A DNA stretch of 64,000 nt from Panaeolus papilionaceus (taxonomy: Eukaryota > Basidiomycota > Agaricomycetes > Agaricales). The stretch is taken from assembly GCA_015501605.1 (NCBI GenBank), contig JADNRZ010000007.1, positions 992,001 through 1,056,000 on the forward strand. The letters are read 5' to 3'. How positions within the stretch are numbered: the first letter of the stretch is position 1; every line of letters starts with the position of its first letter. The position numbers and the translations under genes are program-made. Shown here piece after piece: positions 10,748 to 18,718 of this stretch. The notes beneath the pieces were generated by a model. It was not told the DNA's origin and did no database searches. It was given only the letters and a program-made list of their open reading frames with translations.

Positions 10748-13347
10748 TGATTCTGGGCGGAAATCGGCATAAGAGTGGGTCGTGCAGGGTTCCGGTTAAT
10801 CTTGAATTGTTGACAGGTGGAGCATCCTTTGACATAGGCGGAGATAAATCGACGCATACCAGGCCACCAATATGACGTGGCAACGGCGTTGTAAGTTTCG
10901 ATTTGGCCGGGTGTCCAGCGGTGACGGGATCGTGGAAGTGCATGACGATAGATTTCCTAAGATCGAGGTCGTTCGGAACATAGACCTTGTCTTTGTAGAA
11001 GAGTAACTTCCCATGATCTCCTTCTTCGAAAGACCAGTCATTGATTGATGTGCCAGAGGTGACGTTGGTGTTTTTGAGTAGAGTTTCCAAGGCTTCCATT
11101 GCGTTCTTGTCAAGGGGTTTGGCGTCGGCGATTTGTTTCTGGAGTTCTGTGTCGATGAGATTAATGAATAGAGTTTCGGGAAGCATGGTGACGTCGGTGT
11201 TTTCTTCGTTTTCTCCTTCTGGACAAGGTCAGGTCGTCGTGAGAGAGCGTCGGATTGGATCATTTTGTGACCGGGCATGTGTTCGAGTTGATGTCATATT
11301 CGGAAAGGATGAGGAACCATCGTGCTTGTCGTCGATTAAGGTTCTGGGGAGAGCGCCAGTACGTGAGGTTCTTATGATCGGAGTGTACGATGGTCGTGTG
11401 AGGTGATCCTAGGATGTAGTGTTTCCATTCTTCGAGAGCTCGAATAACTCCTAGGAGTTCTCGATCGAAGACTTGGTAGTTCTGCTCGGCGGGAGAGAAA
11501 GAACGAGAGAGGAAACATACAGGATGTCGTTTTCCGTTGCTGTCGATCTGGGTGAGAACAGCTCCATAAGCGTACTGGGAAGCATCTGCTTCGATTTGAA
11601 ACGGTCGGCTTTGGTCGGGCATCATGAGAACTGGTTCCTTGCTGAATCGGTTTTTAAGGTTATCGAATGCGGTTTGATGAATTTCGGTCCAGATAAAGGG
11701 TCGGTCTTTTCGGAGCAAGTCGTTCAGGGGTCTAGCAAGATCGGAATAGTGTCGGATGAATTTTCGGTAGAAGTTGCCAAAGCCTAGGAATGATCGGACT
11801 TGTTTGAGGGTCTTCGGAGTCGGCCAATCTTTGATTCCAGAGATCTTGGCAGGGTCCATAGAGATCTTGTTGTGTTCGATGATGAATCCTAGGTAGGCGA
11901 TCTTGGTTTTGTTGAATTCGCATTTTTCGGGTTTCAGGTAAAGGTCGTTTTCTTTCATAATCTGGAGTACTTCTTTGGTGTATCTCTCGAGGTCTTCTTC
12001 GTTCGTGGCGTAGATCAGGATGTCGTCCATGTAGATGATAATATAACCGTTTTCGACTTGTTGATGAAGAGGTTGTCCATCATCGATTGAAAGGTCGCGG
12101 GGAGTTACAAAGGCCAAAGAACATGACTAGGGGTTCGAAAGGCCGTATTTGGTTTTGAAGGCTGCTTTCCATTCGTCGTTTTCCTTGATGCGGACATTGT
12201 TGTAACCCCATCGGACGTCAAGTTTGGTGAAATACTTGGCGCCTCGGAGCTTGTCCATAAGATCGGTGACGAGAGGGAGAGGGTAAGCGTTTTGATAGTT
12301 CCTTCGTTCAGGTGTCGGTAGTCTTGGCATGGTCGTAGCTTTCCGTCTTTCTTGGCGACATAGAAGAATCCTGCTGCTTGCGGGGAGTTGCTGTGACGAA
12401 TAGTTCCTTTACTGAGATGTTCTTCAAGGAAATTCTTGGTGGCGTCGTCTTGTTCTCGTGAAAGCGAGTAAACCTTTGCGGATTTCGGACGAAGTCGGGT
12501 TTGAGTTTGATTTCGTGATCCCAAGGTTTTCGAGCTGGCAGGGTTGAAGAGGCTTCTTCACTAAAAACGGATATCCAGGGATGGAATTCGGGGGAACGAT
12601 CTTGGTTGGGTCGGTTTCGTCAGTCTTCTTGTCGAATTTCTGGGCAAAAGCTTGGAATGCGTCAGAGTCGTGTCGATCCAGATTTCTTCGGTTTCGTCGG
12701 TCGGTTCTCCTTCTATAAAAGAGATGATTAAGTCGTCAGTCGTTAGTCGGTCAGGTCGGGTAAGGGTCGTGTTCTTTCCAAGCATCTTCTTAACATGGAG
12801 TTCCAGTTGAGAGATGGTTCGTTCTTCGATGATGATCGAGTCGGTTGGATACCAGTCGGGAATCGGGTTCGTTGTGCCGTTTAGGCGTTCTTCTCTGTCG
12901 GGTTCGTCCTCAATAGGTGTCCGCCAGTTTAAGGAAGCGTTCTTCCAGTCGATCTCGGGGTTTGTGTCCTGCAGCCAGGGTAGCCCCAAGATAATCTTCT
13001 GATTTCCTAACCCAGTAACTAGGAAGTCGGTCTTCTTGATCTTGTCGTAGATCTTCAGGTTCAGTGTCGTTCGGTGGGTGATAGTTCCCTTCTTGTTCGC
13101 GGTGCCGTCTACGTTTCTGACTAGGATCGGGGTTTGAGAGGAGTCAAAGGAAATCCGTGGGTTTTGACGAATGATTGGTCGATGAAAATGCCGGCTGCTC
13201 CGGAGTCGAGGAGAGCTTGGGTATGCAAGGGTTCGGCGGTTCTCAGTTGTTCACACTTGATAGTCACAGGGACAGAAAATGATTCATTGTGAGCTATCAA
13301 AGCGGAGCAAACTGATACATAAGGTTTAGACGTCGAGGCAAAACCTT
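10748..13347 (-). pseudogene. Protease, reverse transcriptase and RNase H region of chromovirus pol, broken by frameshifts
   Basis: The protein pieces run protease (LLDSGAAGIFID near 13200), RT (IIIYMDDILIYATNEEDL near 12030), RNase H (IEADASQYAYGAVL near 11590) and the H2C2 integrase finger (CSTCQQF near 10820). They switch frame repeatedly. Each switch can be explained by one missing base, usually in a short homopolymer: about 13353-13357 (gag/pol border), 13146-13148, 12668, 12590-12594, 12487-12488, 12290-12293, 12138-12140, 12099-12102, 12058, 11286, 11221, 10909-10911 and 10746. I found no gained bases. Active-site residues are kept. As written the sequence cannot make pol. Whether this is real decay or base-calling error is discussed in the findings. 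Confidence 0.85.
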
Positions 13348-14757
13348 TTAGGAAAAATCCTGTTCTTGCATTTCGGAGGCAAATTCGGAGCGTTCTTCTT
13401 CGTTGAGATCTTGATAAAAGGCACGGATGTGTTTGGCAAAGTCTTTCGGGTTTCTAGTCGGTCCGTTGTAGCGGTTCGGTGCGTTCTGGTTCTGGTTCTG
13501 TTTCCCGGTGTCGCGATTGGGGCAAAACTTAGAGATGTGGCCGGTTTGGTGACAGCGGAAGCAAGCGCCACTCTTCATGTGGTCGGCGCGTTCGACTTCG
13601 GTGAGGTTGATCTGTTTGGCAAATCTAAACCCCATCTGGTTGGAGGTGAAACGTTTGGCAGGTTTCTTGTCGAGGAAAGGGAAAGTCTCTCTCCATAAGG
13701 CGTCGGCTTCGGCTGCTCGGTCCATCCATTCGGCCAGGGTTTTCGGTGCGTCTTTCTTGGTCGTAAGTTTGTTGACAATCGGTTTCTTCAGGGACTCGGT
13801 GTAGAGTCCAATCAGCAAATCTTCGGCTTCTCCTACTTCTTGTCCTGGTCGGGTCCTAGGGAAGGTATATCCTGCAGTAAACATGGCGTTCTTGAAAGCG
13901 GTGTTGTGGGCTTCGACCGTTCCTTCTTGTTTAACGTCTTTGAGTGCCTTCCTTGCGTGTTTCTTCTCGAGTCGTGGAGCGAATTCCTGTTTGAAGTATT
14001 CGAGGAAATCCTTGTACGTTCCGTAGGAGACGGGACGGTTGTTGTCGACAGATTCCTTGAATTTCTGGTTGAGGAAACATCTCTTCCATTCCAATGCTTC
14101 GCGATCTCCTTTTTCTCCTTCGGCGAAGTGAGAGAGAACAAAGGCGATCTTCTTGTTGTCGGTGTCGTAGATGTGGTCGTTGATGACGAGATAAGACATG
14201 CAATCGGTGAGGAAGTGTTGAGCGCGGGTGCGGTTTCCGGTGAACTTCTCTGGTGCTCCGAGATTGAGCTCCTTCGAACTTCGGCCATAGCCTGAAGAGG
14301 AGGGAGAGTAGTTTCGGCGAGGAGGCGGAGTCGGGGATCTAGGTGGATCTGGACCACGTCTTGGGGAGTCTGGTGGAGTTCTTCCTGATCGGCCTCCAGA
14401 GCCTGGATTTCTGTAAGGAGGTCGTCCTCGTGGAAGGTCGGGGTTGGGGCCTTCTGCGAATCTTTCTCTTTGTATCCCAATTCCAGCGAAGGGTGCTGGT
14501 CTGACGATTCGGGTTCTTTGATCTGCGTCGCGTGGTTCCCCTTCGAAAGGTCCTCTGTTCTGGAAGAGGCTGGTGTTTCCTTCGACGGAGGAGTATCGGA
14601 CGGCGGACTCGATGGTAGGGAGCTGAGAAGTGGAGAGAGATGGGGCTTCTGTGAGGTAGCGAGGTTCTCCAGTGAACGGGGCCTGGACAGGAGTGTCCCA
14701 AGATTGAACGTGGGCTTCAGGTTGGACAATGGTTTCGGTAGTAGTTTCGGTAGCCAT
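13348..14757 (-). CDS. Gag of the chromovirus
   Basis: 469 residues from an ATG at 14757, the first ATG on the predicted transcript. The N-terminal half is Pro/Arg/Ser-rich. A gag capsid-like helical region (around APEKFTGNRTRAQHFLTDC and WKRCFLNQKFKE) is followed by a nucleocapsid knuckle CFRCHQTGHISKFC, a perfect C-x2-C-x4-H-x4-C. It ends at a TAA in a T5/A4-rich stretch at 13348-13357; one additional T there would fuse gag to the protease frame. A single gag-pol frame is what Tf1/sushi elements have, so the gag stop may not be native. Confidence 0.88.
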   Translation of the reverse strand: MATETTTETIVQPEAHVQSWDTPVQAPFTGEPRYLTEAPSLSTSQLPTIESAVRYSSVEGNTSLFQNRGPFEGEPRDADQRTRIVRPAPFAGIGIQRERFAEGPNPDLPRGRPPYRNPGSGGRSGRTPPDSPRRGPDPPRSPTPPPRRNYSPSSSGYGRSSKELNLGAPEKFTGNRTRAQHFLTDCMSYLVINDHIYDTDNKKIAFVLSHFAEGEKGDREALEWKRCFLNQKFKESVDNNRPVSYGTYKDFLEYFKQEFAPRLEKKHARKALKDVKQEGTVEAHNTAFKNAMFTAGYTFPRTRPGQEVGEAEDLLIGLYTESLKKPIVNKLTTKKDAPKTLAEWMDRAAEADALWRETFPFLDKKPAKRFTSNQMGFRFAKQINLTEVERADHMKSGACFRCHQTGHISKFCPNRDTGKQNQNQNAPNRYNGPTRNPKDFAKHIRAFYQDLNEEERSEFASEMQEQDFS

Positions 14758-15114
14758 TTGAGCGGCGATTTCGGTGCTGAATTTCGGGGTTCGGGTTATT
14801 TCGGTTTCTTGTTCGCGAGGAATATCGGGGCCGTCAAGACTTTGATAAAATTCTGGTTCCTCTTCTTTGGGCGAATCGGGTTCTAAATCTTCTGGGATTT
14901 GTTCGGGTTGTTCGGTTTCGGTGGCTTTTGCTTTGCCTTTCTTGCTTGACGGTTCAGGTCCTTTAGGGACGGTTCTGGGTGCGAGTTGTCCAACGGTATT
15001 TCTTGGAGAGATAGCCGAGGATCCGGATCGCAGTCGGAAAGTCTTCTTCGGTGGAAAAGCCGTCTTGAGTAGGGGTGGGGACTATCGCGTCAACGACGGA
15101 TAGTGTACTGGAGA

Positions 15115-15127
15115 TAGCTAGTTCTTT
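15115..15127 (-). promoter_or_regulatory. Self-complementary primer-binding site
   Basis: On the minus strand the 13 bases directly after the 5' LTR are AAAGAACTAGCTA. Within the LTR, 15332-15344 on the same strand reads TAGCTAGTTCTTT, the exact reverse complement. No tRNA-type TGG start is present. This matches the self-priming of Tf1/sushi elements, where the mRNA 5' end folds onto the binding site and is cut to make the primer. Confidence 0.72.
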
Positions 15128-15704
15128 TGTTACGATAGCTCGACGGGCGCTTGCGGTTAAGGCCTTTGAGCTCGTCGGAGTCGGTTTCGGAAGAAGGTTT
15201 GTTCGTTCGGTTGCGTGATAAGTTCGATATCGTTCTAAGAATGCCACTGCGTACACGCACTACGCTGGTATTGTCTTAGAAGAGAGCAAGAAGAGTAAGA
15301 TCGTCGTAGAAGTGTTGTTCTATTCGAAGTTAAAGAACTAGCTAAAGAACAAGGGTATAAACTACGGTGTTTATATAAGTATCTAGCGAGGCTGTGCGTG
15401 TAAATGCCAAGTAGAAAGGGTGAGAGAAGCATGAGTCAGGAGTATAGTCCGCAGTAAAAAGGAGTCATGAGTATGGGAAAGATGAGTAAGGAAGTGAGTC
15501 ATAGATAGGAAAATGAAGTGGAGCGACAGCGGGAACGAAGGTGGAGTGGGAGTCGTAGATAGGAGAAAAGGTGGGGCTCCGGGGATAGGAAATAGACAAA
15601 ATATAAGTACAAAGAGAGATGATAGTACACGTCGATAAGATGAAGAGAGATAGTAGTCCAGATAAGATAAAGAGAAGATGAAGAAGAAAAGAGTCGACGT
15701 AACA
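15128..15704 (-). repeat. 5' LTR of the chromovirus
   Basis: 577 bp, same sequence as 7804-8380 at an offset of 7324. It carries the promoter for the element: TATATAAA on the minus strand at 15377-15370, with the predicted mRNA start about 33 bases further on at 15344. That puts U3 at 15704-15345. Confidence 0.96.
15344..15377 (-). promoter_or_regulatory. LTR core promoter and predicted transcription start
   Basis: TATATAAA (15377-15370, minus strand) stands 33 bases before 15344. A start there would put the primer sequence TAGCTAGTTCTTT at the very 5' end of the RNA, as self-priming needs. From 15344 to the gag ATG at 14757 there is no ATG in any frame. The site is inferred; no transcript data. 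Confidence 0.6.
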
Positions 15705-15709
15705 ATCTC
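15705..15709. repeat. Target-site duplication ATCTC, right copy
   Basis: Follows the CGTAACA end of the right LTR and equals 7799-7803. Confidence 0.95.
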
Positions 15710-16036
15710 AGCGCGATCGTATGAGTAGCGGTAGGGACCATCAACGAATGGACCGTCGCTGACTGGATAGCGGAAGATTTTGAGGTCGTCCTCATATTTT
15801 AGAACGGGTTGGACTCCTTCGGCGATCCAGATGTCCACCGCAGCATTGGCGATCATACCTGCGTTACTGCTGGCGCTGGCTAGCCCAAAAGGTACTGTGT
15901 GGTCTATGAAGAATTGACCCTTGACGGTACCCTCGAGGACGATCCAGGCTTTGTGGTCCAGGACCACAGGGCAGGTGCGGTGGAACTTTTCGATATCGAG
16001 CGTGCAGGCCTGCGTGCCTGGGGGTGAGCTTGCCAC

Positions 16037-16128
16037 CTGCAAAATCAAACGGTCAGCATACGAGCTGGGAAAGTCGAGTGCGCAGGGCTCGCGCCCGTTC
16101 TGGCGCTGAACAGATGAGTTGGACTCAC
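16037..16128 (-). other. Spliceosomal-type intron inside the DIRS-like reverse transcriptase
   Basis: On the minus strand the exon end ADL is followed by GTGAGT, and 92 bp later TTTTGCAG precedes the codons for VASSPPGTQ. Removing it joins RT fingers to the motif A region in frame. Without splicing the frame runs to a different C-terminus and stops, losing the catalytic domain. Confidence 0.75.
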
Positions 16129-18269
16129 TAGATCTGCGACCTGACACGCGGTGTCAAATCTGGTCGGGAAATCGTCCTTCTCGATGAAGGAGTTGACAGA
16201 CGCGGCTGTCTTAGCGTCCTTGGAGAGGTGGCGACAAACTCGGAGTTTGTCGGGTTCTCCAGGCGCCTGGGGCTGAACGGCCACGATGAGTGGCGATGAC
16301 TGGAAGGGACCACGCAGCGTCGCCTCCACCTCGTCTCGGGTGAAGGGGCCTGACATGCGTCCGGCGGTTACTTCGGTTTCGATATATTTGTTGACTTCTT
16401 CTGGGTACATGCTGACTGAGTTGTGGTTACTGATAGTGACTGTCGAGTTGAGCTGGGGCATTCTTCCTAGGGGGAAACCATGGCGGAGGTTGGAGACGAG
16501 GTCGGGGTAGGCGCTGGTGAGTTGGTGTCTGTGTAGAAGTAGTTCGAAGGCATCTGGATTATAGGGAGTGACAATGCGAGAGAAAACGTCTGGGAGTATG
16601 TGGTGTGTAGGATCGAAAGGAGGGCGTGGATGAACAGAGGATGAGAGTGAGGGGTAGGCGAGTTTGCATGGCTTGGAGGCGAGAAGGAAAGCCTCAAGCC
16701 GTGGACTTGGAACATCGACCAGACTGAGCGTGGTGCTTTGAGTCCCCACAGTAGGAGCAGACGTGGATTCTGGCGTCGCTGTGGCTGCATGGTCCTCTGG
16801 GGGGGTGTCTCCGTGCACGTTCCAGATGATACAGATTTCTTTGTTTGCGGGGGTGAGGAGCTTGGAGTTCTCGTAGCGAGCGTAGGTGTCTGCACCGCTG
16901 GGGAACTTCTTGAGGCTGGAGGGGTGTTCCTTGAGGTTGTGGTCTGAGCTGTTGCAGACGAGGCATGACCCTTGAGCCTGTGCTTGTTTCCGAAAGGACT
17001 GGCCCGAGCCCCCGGATCTCTCTTTGCCCTTTCCAGCACGACCCTGGCTACCCTGACCTTGGGAACCGTTGCTAGCCTGTCCCATGGCTGCCCTCAGCTC
17101 CTCGTGTGCCACCCTAAGGTCGTGGGTGTCCCTCATAGAGAACCACCTAGATATGTAGATGCTAGGGGATTCTCGCGTTTTGGTAGCGTGCCAGCTGAAA
17201 CGCATCTCCGCCTCCATAGTCTTCCAGGAGGGGTAGTACTTCTCCGAGTCGTCTTGCGAGGTGAAGAAGTTGAAATGCTCCTTCCAAAGAGCTGTCCAGG
17301 ATCCGCCACCCTGTTTGACGTCCCTGAGCTTCTGAAATTCGATCATGTTCTCCCGCGCCTCGAGGAACTGGGCATAGGTGAGACATCCAGGCTTCGTGTC
17401 GAGATCCTTGTGGAGGGCGTCTATGTCGATGATATTGGGATGCTTCCCAACTTCACCCTCGAGGAGAATTCCCTTGGAGGTGGGAAGACCTCCGGCCTGG
17501 TTTGCTGCAATGTAGATGAGGCAGCGCCTGAGGAAGAATTCGATGGGAAGCGCCACTCGAGACTCCGTGACAAACATGATCTCGGCAAAATTGATGGGTG
17601 TGGGGTCGCCCGGGATCCGAAGTGTGATAAGATCGCCGTCCATACATTGCCTCTTCGAAAGCTTATCAGAGTTATCCTGACTGTTGTCTGATTTGCGTTT
17701 GGTGCTGTCGCGTCCTGTGATGAAATCGGCGACTTTAGAGGCGATGTTGAGGGACAGGTACTGCTTGAGTAGGTCGAAAACCCCTGGCTTGGCGATCTCC
17801 TCGATCTCTTTGTCAGAGATGGTGATGAAGGAGGCGGTTTCGGAAGGCGGGTTCTGGTAGTTTGCGTCTGCAGGGTCCAGCGCGAGTGCTCGGGGTCTTT
17901 CTGCGGCATACTCAATGCGCCTAAAATTGTCGTTCTCGATCGCTTGATTCTTTTTTAGGCGCAATTGCAGGGGAAGGGCCTTGAGCATGAGGGATGTGGC
18001 GTCATCGATGTGTGTCTTCCTGGTTTTTTGGATGGGAGGTTGAGCTGGTGGGGTAGGAGGGGGAGGTGCTGGCCCTGGATTGCTGCCCGTTGGTGCTGCG
18101 GCTTGTGTCATGTGCGCAGAGAGTTTTGATGAGCGGAAAAAAAGAAAATGGAGCTTTTATCGAGCTCTCTTTGACGATGCGTAAAATTTTTCGCTGCGAA
18201 AAAGTTTTGAGAGAAAGAATGGGGTGGAAGGAGCGCGAAGGCGGCGTAACCCCACCCCGCGCGTCGGAT

Positions 18270-18295
18270 ATTTGGCTGCATCGATGCAGCCAAAT
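18270..18295. repeat. 26-bp perfect palindrome near the 5' end of the DIRS-like element
   Basis: Both halves read ATTTGGCTGCATC from either strand, with ATCGAT at the centre. A second hairpin with 8-bp arms (GATGAGGC, loop TTC, GCCTCATC) is at 18335-18353. Three exact copies of TAAAAAA follow at 18392-18412. They lie between the gag start and the host promoter, so they probably belong to the untranslated end of the element. Confidence 0.7.
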
Positions 18296-18718
18296 GATGA
18301 CACGCTTATGCTTACTCACTGCATCTTATCCTCTGATGAGGCTTCGCCTCATCCCGGATACCTCTTTGCTCGCTTTCTCTCTTTTTTTTAATAAAAAATA
18401 AAAAATAAAAAACAGGTATTTTCTACATAAAGGTGCCCGATCGCAGTCCCCGAGGTAGGCCTCACCTAAATAATCCTCTCATCAACCACACCCCTCTCGC
18501 TTTCTCTCTGTCAACTCTTTCTGTTGATAAAAGAGACGACCAAGTTTCTGACGGCAAGATTCGTATTCGCTTTCCGATATTTCGCGACACCCGCAGAACA
18601 TCGAGTCAAAGTCATTGAAGGTGTCATGATGCCTGCCATGCCAAACGTAAGCCAACAAAGTTGATATAAATTGGACTTGCCTGAGAAGCAGACTAGGAAA
18701 GTTCAACCCCAACTACTT

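Larger units (their letters stand above)
7804..15704 (-). mobile_element. Full-length chromovirus (Ty3/gypsy, Tf1/sushi-like) nested in the DIRS-like element
   Basis: The element is 7901 bp long and bounded by two 577-bp LTRs that I could not tell apart base by base, so insertion was recent. Each LTR begins TGTTACG and ends CGTAACA. Coding order on the minus strand is gag with a CCHC knuckle, protease (DSGA), reverse transcriptase (YMDD), RNase H, integrase with a C-terminal chromodomain, then an additional frame before the 3' LTR. The chromodomain places it among chromoviruses, whose chromodomains are thought to steer integration toward particular chromatin. The primer-binding site is of the self-priming kind (see 15115-15127). 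Gag, integrase and the additional frame are open; protease-RT-RNase H is broken by single-base losses. Confidence 0.96.
5103..18111 (-). mobile_element. DIRS-like tyrosine-recombinase retrotransposon (coding core), interrupted by a chromovirus
   Basis: Read on the minus strand, the order is gag-like region, reverse transcriptase, RNase H, then a separate tyrosine recombinase. This is the diagnostic set of DIRS/Ngaro-type elements, which integrate through a recombinase rather than a DDE integrase. No methyltransferase domain was seen. The ends are not resolved. The left end must lie between 4415 (end of P450 copy 1) and 5102. The right end must lie between 18112 and about 18540, because the promoter of P450 copy 2 aligns with that of copy 1 from there on. 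I could not find the inverted or split direct terminal repeats by eye. Bases 7804-15704 are a later insertion, so the element without it is roughly 5-6 kb. All of its own frames are intact apart from that insertion. Confidence 0.85.
15705..18111 (-). pseudogene. 5' part of the DIRS-like polyprotein: gag and reverse transcriptase, cut by the chromovirus
   Basis: Starts at an ATG (18111) with a Pro-rich leader. A gag-like region follows, with helices and a CLVCNSSDHNLKEH motif (C-x2-C-x4-H-x4-H, a variant knuckle). Then comes reverse transcriptase: fingers (KLRVCRHLSKDAK), the motif A aspartate (ACTLDIEKFHR), motif B (VPFGLASASSNAG) and motif C (LKYEDDLKIF, of the YxDD type). The frame is continuous 18111-16129 and 16036-15705 once a 92-bp intron is removed. 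It runs into the LTR after DRAE, and the rest of the protein is at 6898-7803. As it stands the gene is disrupted; there is no other damage. Confidence 0.87.

Noticed and set aside
13840..14886. Long plus-strand frames opposite gag (151 and 138 codons)
   Set aside because: They are complements of the gag coding frame and show Ser/Arg/Val-rich nonsense composition without domains.
15383..16147. 254-codon frame with a hydrophobic Ser/Leu-rich C-terminus
   Set aside because: The N-terminal third is intron plus RT, and everything below 15705 is LTR read in a chance frame; not a membrane protein.
16972..17691. 239-codon plus-strand frame opposite the DIRS-like gag
   Set aside because: Mirror of a confirmed minus-strand coding region; no features of its own.
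5103..18111. Crypton or DNA transposon as explanation of the tyrosine recombinase
   Set aside because: The adjoining reverse transcriptase and RNase H in the same orientation, with an intact joint frame, make it a DIRS-like retrotransposon.
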